Shown here: positions 44,762 to 52,771 of the stretch, one piece after another
Numbering within the stretch: the stretch's first letter is position 1
Layout: each line of letters opens with the position of its first letter
NCBI RefSeq assembly: GCF_003049085.1
Contig: NZ_PIQX01000002.1
Location: 124,001-188,000, forward strand
Direction: 5' to 3'
Origin: Campylobacter concisus
Lineage (GTDB): Bacteria > Campylobacterota > Campylobacteria > Campylobacterales > Campylobacteraceae
Length of the DNA stretch: 64,000 nucleotides
Translations under genes and position numbers: made by a program
The notes under the pieces: generated by a model
What the model saw: only the letters and a program-made list of their open reading frames with translations
What the model was told of the DNA's origin: nothing
Database searches by the model: none

Positions 44762-45577
44762 ATGAGCTTAAAAATGCATAACGATTTCAGGCTCATAAAT
44801 GGCGACTGCTTTAGCGAACTAGCTAAATTTAAAGGCGAGTTTGACCTCATTTTTGCCGATCCGCCGTATTTTCTTTCAAATGGCGGGCTTAGCATCCAAA
44901 ATGGACAGATAGTTAGTGTAAATAAAGGCAAGTGGGATGAGGGCACAAATATCGATGAAATTGATGAGTTTAACCTAGAATGGCTCAAGCTCGCTAAAAA
45001 CGCACTTAGTAATAACGGTAGCGTGATGATAAGTGGGACGTATCACAATATCTTTTCTATAGGTAGAGCGCTTCAAAAGCTTGATTATAAAATTTTAAAC
45101 ATCATTACATGGCAAAAGACTAATCCTCCGCCAAATTTTAGCTGTAGGTATCTAACGCATAGTACTGAGCAGATCATTTGGGCTAGAAAAGATGAGAAAC
45201 ATAAGCACATCTTTAACTACGAGCTTATGAAGCGGATAAATGGCGATAAGCAAATGAAAGATGTGTGGAGCTTTGCTGCGATCGCTCCTTGGGAGAAAGC
45301 ATGCGGCAAGCACCCTACACAAAAGCCACTTTCTCTTTTGATAAGGCTTATATTGATGGCAAGTAACGAAAATAGCATCATTTGTGATCCTTTTGCAGGC
45401 TCAGCAACAACTGGCATAGCTGCAAATTTGTTAGGTAGAGATTTTGTTGGTATCGAAAAAGAGCAGGAATTTATTTATATAGCACTTAAGCGAAAGACTG
45501 AGCTAGAAGCAAATTTTATAAAATTTAGAGATAAATTTAGTGATATAAAGTTGCTCGATAGCTTAAAATTTGGTTAG
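44762..45577 (+). CDS. DNA adenine methyltransferase, beta class, DpnA/MboII-like
   Basis: 271 residues (267 if the ATG at 44774 is used). Motif IV FADPPYFLSNGG comes first, then the target-recognition part, motif X (HPTQKPLSLLIRLI) and motif I (DPFAGSATTGIAANLLGRDF), the beta-class order. The NGG and SVNKGKWDEG following motif IV resemble DpnA of the DpnII system and M.MboII, so N6-adenine methylation, probably of GATC, is likely. The gene is intact and overlaps the endonuclease end by 20 or 8 bases. With the nuclease off it would act as a solitary methylase. Its stop lies exactly at the border of the carB tail repeat. Confidence 0.88.
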   Translation: MSLKMHNDFRLINGDCFSELAKFKGEFDLIFADPPYFLSNGGLSIQNGQIVSVNKGKWDEGTNIDEIDEFNLEWLKLAKNALSNNGSVMISGTYHNIFSIGRALQKLDYKILNIITWQKTNPPPNFSCRYLTHSTEQIIWARKDEKHKHIFNYELMKRINGDKQMKDVWSFAAIAPWEKACGKHPTQKPLSLLIRLILMASNENSIICDPFAGSATTGIAANLLGRDFVGIEKEQEFIYIALKRKTELEANFIKFRDKFSDIKLLDSLKFG

Positions 45578-45701
45578 ATTCAAGATACCTTACTTTACAA
45601 CGATCCGTGCAGCACTCGCTGCTGCTAAGTCGCTAAGCTCGGTACAAACCGGCAAAGCACTTGAGGTAAAAAGCTTGCAGGAGTATTTATCTAAAAAATA
45701 A
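45575..45701 (+). pseudogene. Orphan carB 3' tail (right direct repeat)
   Basis: In the carB frame this reads R-F-K-I-P-Y-F-T-T and continues to LQEYLSKK and a TAA. It encodes the same last 40 residues as carB except one Glu-to-Lys change at the penultimate residue. All other differences are synonymous, so this piece was part of a functional carB until recently. It has no start of its own. It begins within the stop codon of the methyltransferase gene. Confidence 0.9.
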
Positions 45702-45712
45702 TAAATTTAAGG

Positions 45713-45740
45713 CAGTTTAGCTTATAGCTAAACTGTTTTT
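45713..45740 (+). terminator. Rho-independent terminator, probably the original carB terminator
   Basis: A perfect 9-bp stem (45713-45721 with 45727-45735), 5-nt loop, then TTTTT. It is 12 bases after the stop of the orphan carB tail. This is where a terminator belongs for an uninterrupted carB, which supports the view that the right repeat is the ancestral gene end. Confidence 0.8.
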
Positions 45741-45864
45741 AAAGTATTGCTGGAAGCAGTAGATATCCATATATGGTATTTTGCTTTGAATTTTAGTCTA
45801 GCTTTCATCAATCTAGTAATATTAAAGCTTATGTTTAATATAATCTCACTCAAAAGGAGAGATT

Positions 45865-46305
45865 ATGAAAATTTTAAATGCTTTTTTTACGGGTATTATA
45901 TTTGTCCTTGCTCCTATTTTTACGTTATTTGTTGGAATTTACAACAACTACTTTTCTTACTATGGCATAAGCGAGTATTTTAATGTTATTTTTGTTGATA
46001 ATGTGCCTTTCTTATGGCTTTTGCCCGTATTTTTTATATTTGGGTATTGCTTTTTTTATGCGCCTTTTAGAAAAATTTTTAGAGCCTTTTATTTAGTTTT
46101 GCTGATAGCTTGTGCTTTTAGTTGGTATCATGACTTTGGACGCACTTTAGGAGAGAATTATTTTATGAGCAAATCGCTATCTTTAGATATCTCATCAAAT
46201 TTAGAAAATGAGCAAAAGACTGATGGAAAGATACTTTATGAAGGACGAAGAGAAATTTATTTTTTAAGAAGCGATAATAATAAAGTCGTTAAAATTTCAA
46301 AGTAA
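45865..46305 (+). CDS. Small membrane protein of unknown function
   Basis: 146 residues with an excellent ribosome site (AAAAGGAGAG) before the ATG. Three hydrophobic segments (about 6-30, 44-66, 70-92) precede a polar C-terminal tail of about 50 residues (NLENEQKTDGKILYEGRREI), likely extracytoplasmic. No family is recognised. A TATAAT-like AT-rich tract upstream (45835-45845) may be its promoter. It stands alone between the carB terminator and the DUF507 gene. Confidence 0.6.
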   Translation: MKILNAFFTGIIFVLAPIFTLFVGIYNNYFSYYGISEYFNVIFVDNVPFLWLLPVFFIFGYCFFYAPFRKIFRAFYLVLLIACAFSWYHDFGRTLGENYFMSKSLSLDISSNLENEQKTDGKILYEGRREIYFLRSDNNKVVKISK

Positions 46306-46354
46306 AGTTTTACCTTTATTTAGTTAAAATGGCATAAAAATTTAAAGGTTTAAA

Positions 46355-46906
46355 ATGCGTTTAAAACTCCCACACGTTCCGTATATTTCACATAAAATAG
46401 CAATAGATCTTCTAAATTGTGGTTTCGTAAGACTAAATAAAGGCATTGAGCCAATCGTAGCAAAAACAAGTGAAATTTTAACAGTCGATATTCAAAAAGA
46501 AAGAGCTTTAGATGAGCGAGTAAATGAGCTTTTGGAGAAAAATGAAGACGAGATGCAAACTATGCAAATTGACCGCAAAAATATGTTTTGGCTCGTTAAA
46601 AAGAAGCTTGCAGGTGAATTTGATGTAATTTTAGCCCACGAAGATAGATTTAGTAATATCGCTCACAAAGTGCTTGAAACTATTTGGAAGAGCGGTCTTG
46701 TTGATTATAATGTATCTGAAAATCGTGTAAAAAATGTGATTTATAACTCAATAGACGAGTACTTAAAAAACTATGAGAAGATAGAAGACGATGTCTATGA
46801 AATGATACAAAATTATAAACATAAGCTAATCCCAGGAACTGATGAATATGATCTTGTCTTTGAGCGTTTGTATCAAGATGAGCTTAAAAAAAGAGGCATG
46901 CTTTAA
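46355..46906 (+). CDS. DUF507 family protein
   Basis: A 183-residue soluble, charged, mostly helical protein with the DUF507 pattern: MRLKLPHVPYISHKIAIDL at the N terminus, a central RKNMFWLVKKKLAGEFDVIL and the C-terminal ENRVKNVIYNSIDEYLKNY. The function of the family is not known. Its stop overlaps the carA start by one base (TAATG), so the two are coupled; I recall the same order in C. jejuni. Confidence 0.85.
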   Translation: MRLKLPHVPYISHKIAIDLLNCGFVRLNKGIEPIVAKTSEILTVDIQKERALDERVNELLEKNEDEMQTMQIDRKNMFWLVKKKLAGEFDVILAHEDRFSNIAHKVLETIWKSGLVDYNVSENRVKNVIYNSIDEYLKNYEKIEDDVYEMIQNYKHKLIPGTDEYDLVFERLYQDELKKRGML

Positions 46907-48024
46907 TGAAAGCTTACATTTATATTGAAAATGGTGTTTTTTTAGAAGCAAAAGCTTTTGGTGCTCATGGTGAGTGTGCAGGTGAGCTCGTTTTTAATAC
47001 CTCGATGACTGGCTATGAAGAGATCATGAGCGATCCAAGCTATGCTGGTCAGTTTATCGTCTTTACGATGCCAGAAATAGGTATAGTAGGTATAAATGAA
47101 GACGATATGGAGAGCCTTAGAATTCATGCAAGCGGCGTTATAATGAGAAGCTACAATGAAATTCCATCAAACTACCGCTCGCAAAAATCTTTGGGAAAAT
47201 TTTTCGAAGAGCAAGGTAAATTTGGCGTTTATGACGTTGATACTAGATACCTCACAAAGATGCTACGCGATGAAGGTGCCTTGATGGCTTATATTTCAAC
47301 ACAAATAAGTGACAAAGATGAGCTAAAACGTAGGCTTGAAAGTAGTGGGCGTATCGAAAATATAAACTACGTAAAAACAGTTAGCGCGATGGATGAGTAC
47401 GAGCACAAAAAAGGCGCTTGGGATAGAAATTTAAAGTCATATAAGCCGCTAAAAAGTATCGGTAAAAAGATAGCTGTTTTTGACTTTGGTGTAAAGAGAA
47501 ATATCTTAAACGAGCTATGTGAAACTGGTCTTGAAGTCATTGTCGTGCCACACGATACTAAGGCTGAAATTTTGATAGAAAAATTTAAAAATGGCGAGAT
47601 AAATGGGGTATTCTTATCAAATGGTCCTGGTGAGCCAAAGAATTTAAAGGCCGAAATAGGCGAGATCAAAAAGATGATTGAGGCTAGGATACCGATATTT
47701 GGTATTTGTCTTGGCCACCAGCTACTATCAAATGCCTTTGGATATGAGACATATAAACTTAAATTTGGTCAGCACGGAGCAAACCATCCAGTCTTAAATT
47801 TAGAGACAAAAGCGATCGAGATAACAACACAAAATCACAATTACAATGTGCCTGAGAGTATCGTAGAAGTAGCAGTTGTGACTCATAGAAATTTATTTGA
47901 TAATACGATCGAGGGCGTGAGATACAAAGACTATCCGATCTTTTCAGTTCAGCACCACCCAGAAGCAAGTGGTGGCCCAAGCGAGAGTAAATATATATTT
48001 AAGCAGTTTTTAGAAATTTTATAA
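46906..48024 (+). CDS. carA: Carbamoyl-phosphate synthase small subunit CarA
   Basis: A 372-residue glutaminase subunit that supplies ammonia to CarB for pyrimidine and arginine synthesis. The N-terminal domain shows ELVFNTSMTGYEEIMSDPSY. The class I glutamine amidotransferase triad is visible as the nucleophile cysteine in FGICLGHQLLS and the HHPEA histidine/glutamate near the C terminus (VQHHPEASGGPSES). carB is about 3.8 kb upstream, now separated by the restriction-modification cassette and two other genes. Confidence 0.96.
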   Translation: MKAYIYIENGVFLEAKAFGAHGECAGELVFNTSMTGYEEIMSDPSYAGQFIVFTMPEIGIVGINEDDMESLRIHASGVIMRSYNEIPSNYRSQKSLGKFFEEQGKFGVYDVDTRYLTKMLRDEGALMAYISTQISDKDELKRRLESSGRIENINYVKTVSAMDEYEHKKGAWDRNLKSYKPLKSIGKKIAVFDFGVKRNILNELCETGLEVIVVPHDTKAEILIEKFKNGEINGVFLSNGPGEPKNLKAEIGEIKKMIEARIPIFGICLGHQLLSNAFGYETYKLKFGQHGANHPVLNLETKAIEITTQNHNYNVPESIVEVAVVTHRNLFDNTIEGVRYKDYPIFSVQHHPEASGGPSESKYIFKQFLEIL

Positions 48025-48025
48025 G

Positions 48026-48691
48026 ATGCAAAATATAAACCTTTACATGATTATCTCAGTTGCATTTTTAAGTAGCTTTAGTCATTGTGTAGGTATGTGC
48101 AGCGGATTTTTGAGCTTACAGACTCTATTTTTTAAAGGCAAAAGCAAGAGAGAAATTTTAATGCTAAGCACACTTTATAGTCTAGCTAGAATTTTTGCTT
48201 ATGTAGTTTTAGGAGCTTTGTTTGGTGCCTTTGGAGCTGTTATTAGCTTTAGCATGCAAGCAAGAGGTCTTATATTTTTTATAGTTGGCTTAGTGATCGC
48301 ATTTATCGGCATTGCCTTACTTTTTAGGGGTGAGCTTTTAAAATTTGTAGAGAATCAAAAGGCACTTAATTTTGTAGTAAGAATTGCAAAAACAAGGATT
48401 CAAAAGAAAAATTTAGCAAATTTTTTATTACTTGGTTTTTTAAATGGCTTTTTGCCTTGCGGTGTGGTTTATTACTTTTTAGCACTTGGGATTTTAAGTG
48501 CAAATTTTATTGATTCGGCTTTTATAATGCTTGTATTTGGTCTTTGTACATTGCCAGCTATGCTTTTAGCTAGCTTTGTATTTGGGATTTTAAATGAGAA
48601 ATTTAAAGACATAATGTTTAAGATTTCGGCTAGCATAATGATAATAAATGGAATTTATCTATCATTTTTAGGATATAGAGCAAATGCCTAA
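48026..48691 (+). CDS. Sulfite exporter TauE/SafE-like membrane protein (UreH-type)
   Basis: 221 residues with six hydrophobic helices. The N-terminal helix carries HCVGMCSGF, and a later helix carries FLPCGVVYYFLALG, the paired motifs of the UreH/SafE subgroup found near cytochrome oxidase genes. Cysteine and histidine in these motifs suggest a metal, most likely copper, passes through or is sensed. The position just upstream of the cbb3 oxidase cluster supports a role in its assembly, which is an inference. It starts one base after carA. Confidence 0.8.
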   Translation: MQNINLYMIISVAFLSSFSHCVGMCSGFLSLQTLFFKGKSKREILMLSTLYSLARIFAYVVLGALFGAFGAVISFSMQARGLIFFIVGLVIAFIGIALLFRGELLKFVENQKALNFVVRIAKTRIQKKNLANFLLLGFLNGFLPCGVVYYFLALGILSANFIDSAFIMLVFGLCTLPAMLLASFVFGILNEKFKDIMFKISASIMIINGIYLSFLGYRANA

Positions 48692-48772
48692 GATAGTTAA
48701 AGTAAGAGAGATAATTGTTAATTGCGTCAAAATTTATGAAGTTTGATAAATATAACCAAAAAGGAAGAATAA

Positions 48773-49456
48773 ATGAGCAAGATTCTTAATAATCTAACTG
48801 TTCTTATCGTTGAAAATGAGGGAGATGGTAAAAAAATAGTACAAGAAGTTATGCGAGATAAATTCGAAAAAGTTATCACTGCTCAAAATGGCGATGAAGG
48901 ACTTAAGAAATTTAAAAAATATAATCCAAATATGGTTATAACAGACGTTTTTATGCCTATAATGAATGGCCTTGATATGGCTAAATGCATTAAAGAAATT
49001 TCAAAAGATACGCCTATTATAGTTTTTAGCACAAATAGTGAAAAAGAAACACTTCTAAAAGCGATAGATGTTGGTATTGATAAATACGTTTTAAAACCGA
49101 TTGATCTTGATGATTTTTTGGTTACGTTAGAAAATGTCGCTAAAAATAAAATAGAAACAGCAAATATTATTCAGGTTACAAATGGATATAGTTTTAATAA
49201 AATAAAACGTGTGCTTATCAGAGATGGTGTTGAAATTTCTCTTACAAAAAAAGAGCTTGCATTTATATCTTTACTCATAAAAAGACTTGGTACGCTTGTG
49301 CTTCATGATGAAATAAAAAATGTTGTTTGGGTTGGCGAGAGCGTGACAGAGGCTGCTATTAGGACCTTTGTTAAACGTGTTAGAGATAAAGTCGGTAGTA
49401 ATTTTATAAAAAATGTTCCTGGACTTGGTTACAAAATAGATAGAAGACTCTCTTAG
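48773..49456 (+). CDS. OmpR-family response regulator without adjacent kinase
   Basis: 227 residues: a receiver domain (1-120) and a winged-helix DNA-binding domain (about 135-227, LTKKELAFISLLIKRLG, RTFVKRVRDKVG). The phosphoacceptor is D58 (VITDVFMPIMNG), and the conserved lysine is in YVLKPI. The acidic pocket is altered: the usual Asp of the first strand (VEDE) is an asparagine, N15 (LIVENEGD), and the switch residue is a serine. No histidine kinase is next to it, unlike the C. jejuni arrangement as I recall it. It directly precedes the cbb3 operon and may control it. Confidence 0.85.
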   Translation: MSKILNNLTVLIVENEGDGKKIVQEVMRDKFEKVITAQNGDEGLKKFKKYNPNMVITDVFMPIMNGLDMAKCIKEISKDTPIIVFSTNSEKETLLKAIDVGIDKYVLKPIDLDDFLVTLENVAKNKIETANIIQVTNGYSFNKIKRVLIRDGVEISLTKKELAFISLLIKRLGTLVLHDEIKNVVWVGESVTEAAIRTFVKRVRDKVGSNFIKNVPGLGYKIDRRLS

Positions 49457-49548
49457 TAAAAGATAATTTATATTAATTAAGTCTTTTTATAGTTTTTCTA
49501 CTCTAAAATAACCGAAAATTAATATAAATTTAACTAGGAGGAAAATTT

Positions 49549-51036
49549 ATGCGACCATCCCAGTTGCTACATTATGATTATAGTGTGGCAAAACTCTTTA
49601 TGTTCTCCACGATATTTTTTGGTATTGTTGGCATGGCTATTGGTGTTTTGGTAGCTTTTCAGCTTGCCTGTCCTGATCTAAACTATATAGCTGGTGAGTA
49701 TTCGGCATTTGGTAGATTACGTCCTCTTCATACTAATGGTATCATTTTTGGTTTTATGCTCTCTGGTATATTTGCCACTTGGTATTATATCGGACAGCGT
49801 GTCCTAAAAGTATCAATGAGTGAATCTCCTTTTTTGATGTTCATTGGTAAGCTTCATTTTTGGCTTTATATACTTGTTATGATTCTAGCTGTTGTGACGC
49901 TTTTTATGGGCGAGAGTACATCTAAGGAGTATGCCGAGCTTGAGTGGCCACTAGATATTGCAGTAGTAATAGTCTGGGTGCTTTGGGGTGTAAGTATATT
50001 TGGACTTATTGGTATACGCCGCGAGAAGACACTTTATATCTCGGTTTGGTATTACATTGCTACATTCCTTGGCGTTGCTATGCTTTATCTATTTAATAAC
50101 ATGGAAATTCCAACAAGACTAGTTAGTGGATATGGCTCATGGCTACACTCAGTTTCGATGTATGCTGGCTCAAATGATGCTTTGGTTCAGTGGTGGTACG
50201 GTCACAACGCAGTTGCGTTTGTATTTACAGTAGCGATTATCGCCCAAATTTATTATTTCTTGCCAAAAGAGAGCGGACAGCCAATATTTTCTTATAAGCT
50301 TTCGTTATTTTCATTCTGGGGTCTTATGTTTATCTATCTTTGGGCTGGCGGTCACCACCTAATATATACTGCTGTGCCTGATTGGATGCAGACTATGGGT
50401 TCGGTTTTTTCTATTGTTTTGATTTTGCCTTCTTGGGGTTCAGCTATTAATATGCTTCTTACAATGAAAGGCGAATGGACACAACTTCGCGAGAGCCCGC
50501 TTATTAAATTTATGATTCTAGCTTCAACTTTTTATATGTTTTCAACTCTTGAAGGCCCTATCTTAGCTATTAAATCTGTAAATGCACTAGCTCACTATAC
50601 TGACTGGGTGCCAGGACACGTACATGATGGTGCACTTGGCTGGGTTGGTTTTATGACTATGGCGGCACTTTATCATATGACGCCACGTGTCTTTAAGCGC
50701 GAAATTTATTCAAAATCGCTAATGGAAGCTCAGTTTTGGATACAAACAACAGGTATCGTTTTATACTTTGCTTCGATGTGGATTGCTGGTATTACGCAAG
50801 GTATGATGTGGAGAGCGACTGATAGCTATGGAAATTTACTCTACTCATTTATTGATACTGTTGTAGTGCTTATACCTTATTATTACATTAGAGCTATTGG
50901 CGGACTTTTGTATTTGATTGGCTTTTTGATGTTTGCTTACAATATCTACAAATCAACTTCTGCTAAAGCTATTTTGGCAGAGCCAAAAAGTGCAACGCCT
51001 ATGGGTAGCGCTAAAGCCAACGCGGAGGTGATGTGA
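49549..51036 (+). CDS. ccoN: cbb3-type cytochrome c oxidase subunit I CcoN
   Basis: The 495-residue catalytic subunit of the high-affinity terminal oxidase, with about 12-13 membrane helices. Heme and CuB histidines are visible in RPLHTNGIIFGF, WYGHNAVAFVF, GGHHLIYTAVPDW and WVPGHVHDGALGW. It reduces oxygen to water at low oxygen tension, as needed by microaerophiles. A ribosome site (TAGGAGG) precedes it; the upstream gap from the regulator holds TATAAA-like promoter sequence. It is followed by an overlapping ccoO. Confidence 0.97.
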   Translation: MRPSQLLHYDYSVAKLFMFSTIFFGIVGMAIGVLVAFQLACPDLNYIAGEYSAFGRLRPLHTNGIIFGFMLSGIFATWYYIGQRVLKVSMSESPFLMFIGKLHFWLYILVMILAVVTLFMGESTSKEYAELEWPLDIAVVIVWVLWGVSIFGLIGIRREKTLYISVWYYIATFLGVAMLYLFNNMEIPTRLVSGYGSWLHSVSMYAGSNDALVQWWYGHNAVAFVFTVAIIAQIYYFLPKESGQPIFSYKLSLFSFWGLMFIYLWAGGHHLIYTAVPDWMQTMGSVFSIVLILPSWGSAINMLLTMKGEWTQLRESPLIKFMILASTFYMFSTLEGPILAIKSVNALAHYTDWVPGHVHDGALGWVGFMTMAALYHMTPRVFKREIYSKSLMEAQFWIQTTGIVLYFASMWIAGITQGMMWRATDSYGNLLYSFIDTVVVLIPYYYIRAIGGLLYLIGFLMFAYNIYKSTSAKAILAEPKSATPMGSAKANAEVM

Positions 51037-51701
51037 TGTTTGCTTGGTTAGAAAAAAATCCATTCTTTTTTGCAGTTTGCGTCTTTATTGTCATAGCTTA
51101 TGCTGGTGTGGTAGAAATTTTACCCGACTTTGCAAATAGAGCTAGGCCACTTGAGGGTACAAAGCCTTATACGGTTTTAGAGCTTGCTGGAAAAAATATA
51201 TATATACAAAATGGTTGCAACACTTGTCACTCACAGATGATACGTCCGTTTAAAGCAGAGACTGATAGATACGGCATGTACTCGTTAAGCGGCGAATTTG
51301 CTTATGATCGCCCTCATCTTTGGGGTTCAAAAAGAACGGGCCCAGATCTTATGCGTGTGGGTAATTATAGAACGACAGATTGGCATGAAAATCATATGTT
51401 AAACCCAGCCTCAGTTGTGCCAGGCTCGATCATGCCAGCATATCCATTTTTATTTAAGAAAAATGCTGATATAGAGACCGCTTACGCTGAAGCACTAACT
51501 GTTAAAAAGGTTTTTAACACACCTTATGATGAGAAAGATATGCCAGCTCTTGGCACTTTTGAGCAAGCAAATGCTAACGTGAAAGAGCAGGCTGCAAGTA
51601 TCGTTGAAAGTATGAAAGATGAGCAAGTAAAAAGTGCCTTTGCAAAGGGTGAAATTCGCCAGATCGTGGCACTTATCGCCTATCTAAATAGCCTAAAATA
51701 G
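51036..51701 (+). CDS. ccoO: cbb3-type cytochrome c oxidase subunit II CcoO
   Basis: A 221-residue membrane-anchored monoheme cytochrome c. One N-terminal helix (PFFFAVCVFIVIAYAGV) is followed by the heme motif CNTCH (C61, C64, H65) and SIMPAYPFL with the axial methionine. It passes electrons from CcoP to CcoN. A GTG one codon earlier is possible; the ATG at 51036 overlaps the ccoN stop and has GGAGG upstream. Confidence 0.96.
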   Translation: MFAWLEKNPFFFAVCVFIVIAYAGVVEILPDFANRARPLEGTKPYTVLELAGKNIYIQNGCNTCHSQMIRPFKAETDRYGMYSLSGEFAYDRPHLWGSKRTGPDLMRVGNYRTTDWHENHMLNPASVVPGSIMPAYPFLFKKNADIETAYAEALTVKKVFNTPYDEKDMPALGTFEQANANVKEQAASIVESMKDEQVKSAFAKGEIRQIVALIAYLNSLK

Positions 51702-51710
51702 GAGTTAATA

Positions 51711-51920
51711 ATGGATATTAGAGAACTTCAAGCTTATGGCTATTTTATTTTGACAGCATTCTTAGCTATCACTTTGTACGCTTATTTTTTTCATCTTTAT
51801 AAAAGTGAAAAGCAAGGTAGAAGAAATTATGAGAAGTATTCAAGATTAGCCCTAGATGATGAGATCGGAAGTAAAATTTTAGAGCAAAAGGCTACAAAGG
51901 AGAGCGTATGCAATGGCTAA
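51711..51920 (+). CDS. ccoQ: cbb3-type oxidase small subunit CcoQ
   Basis: A 69-residue single-helix subunit (YFILTAFLAITLYAYFFHLY) followed by a charged tail (KSEKQGRRNYEKYSRLALDD), the usual CcoQ layout. It stabilises the oxidase. It has a GGAG site before the ATG, and its 3' end overlaps ccoP by 13 bases. Confidence 0.88.
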   Translation: MDIRELQAYGYFILTAFLAITLYAYFFHLYKSEKQGRRNYEKYSRLALDDEIGSKILEQKATKESVCNG

Positions 51921-52771
51921 ATTTAGAAGATAATATAAATTTACTTGCGTTAATAGGTGCCATCTTAATTATCGTACTAACTGTCGTTGTAGCTGGTAAG
52001 TATGTTGGTCAAATGAAAGTTAAAAAAGATGAAAGCGTAGAGCTTAGCGAGCACAACTGGGATGGGATAGGCGAGTATAAAAACCCAGTTCCATTTGGTT
52101 GGGCGGTAGTTTTTTTACTAACGCTTGTTTGGGCGATCTGGTATTATTTACTTGGCTATCCACTAAATTCTTACTCACAAATCGGTGAATATAATAAAGA
52201 GGTAAAAGAGGCAAACGCTAAATTTGAAAAAGAGTATGCAAACCCAAGCAAAGAAACGCTTCATGCTATGGGAGAGAGCGTATTTTTGGTGCAATGCTCA
52301 GCATGTCATGGCATCACAGGCGATGGCATTGGTGGCAAAGCTGCAAATTTACAAATTTGGGGTAGCGAACAAGGAATAATTGATACGATACTAAATGGCT
52401 CAAAAGGGCTTGATTATCCTATGGGTGAGATGCCAGCAGGGCTAGCTGATGCTGATGGAGCAAAGGCTATCGCAGCTTATGTAGCAAAAGAGATAAGTGC
52501 TATAAAAAGTACAAAAAATGAAAATTTAGTAGCCATGGGAAAAGAGCTTTACGTAGCTTGTGCAGCTTGTCACGGAGATGATGGCAAAGGTATGGATGGT
52601 ATGTCGGCTGATCTTAGTAAATATGGTTCAAGTGAGTTCATCGTAGATGTACTAAATCGTGGTAAAAACGGCAACATCGGTGTTATGCCTAAATTTAATG
52701 ATGGCAGATTAAACGAGATACAACAAAAAGCAGTTGGCGAATATGTCATATCGCTATCAAAGGGCGAATAA
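51908..52771 (+). CDS. ccoP: cbb3-type oxidase diheme subunit CcoP
   Basis: 287 residues. Two N-terminal membrane helices (about 12-33 and 63-85) are followed by two cytochrome c domains with heme motifs CSACH (C130, C133, H134) and CAACH (C218, C221, H222), and methionine ligands in EMPAG and GVMPKF. It receives electrons from soluble cytochrome c or the bc1 complex. The ATG overlaps ccoQ; the stop overlaps the next small gene by one base. Confidence 0.96.
   Translation: MQWLNLEDNINLLALIGAILIIVLTVVVAGKYVGQMKVKKDESVELSEHNWDGIGEYKNPVPFGWAVVFLLTLVWAIWYYLLGYPLNSYSQIGEYNKEVKEANAKFEKEYANPSKETLHAMGESVFLVQCSACHGITGDGIGGKAANLQIWGSEQGIIDTILNGSKGLDYPMGEMPAGLADADGAKAIAAYVAKEISAIKSTKNENLVAMGKELYVACAACHGDDGKGMDGMSADLSKYGSSEFIVDVLNRGKNGNIGVMPKFNDGRLNEIQQKAVGEYVISLSKGE

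Larger units (their letters stand above)
43963..44781 (+). pseudogene. DpnII/MboI-family restriction endonuclease, split by inversion of its central segment (OFF state)
   Basis: The gene is in three parts. Codons 1-58 (plus, from 43963) read FEKCSKNLAKVAIKLNALNS to DLKTDIF, then hit a stop at 44152-44154. The middle (minus strand) carries DYVFGVEVGLDTNARKNRSG, a hallmark of DpnII-type enzymes. The end (plus, from about 44440) carries YLIEANFYSAGGSKLNEVAR and FIWITDGWGWHDARNKL. Rotating 44138-44438 about its centre joins all three in one frame of 272 codons with no stop. Enzymes of this family cut GATC. As it stands no full-length enzyme can be made. Confidence 0.85.
43057..45701 (+). mobile_element. 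Restriction-modification cassette inserted with carB tail duplication
   Basis: A unit of about 2.64 kb between two direct copies of the carB 3' end. It contains four tightly packed plus-strand genes: a winged-helix nuclease-like protein, a DpnD-like protein, a DpnII-type endonuclease (disrupted by inversion) and a DpnA-like methyltransferase. No transposase, integrase or terminal short inverted repeat is present. The structure fits insertion with long target duplication, a pattern reported for restriction-modification genes in Helicobacter genomes. The terminator that probably served carB originally lies after the right copy. Confidence 0.8.

Noticed and set aside
45575..45701. The second carB tail as an assembly duplication
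   Set aside because: The copies differ at about a dozen positions including the stop codon, and are followed by different sequence, so they are two real loci.
45747..45983. A 78-codon plus-strand frame overlapping the start of the small membrane protein gene
   Set aside because: It runs through the promoter and ribosome site of the gene at 45865 in another frame, has no ribosome site of its own and shows no protein-like pattern.
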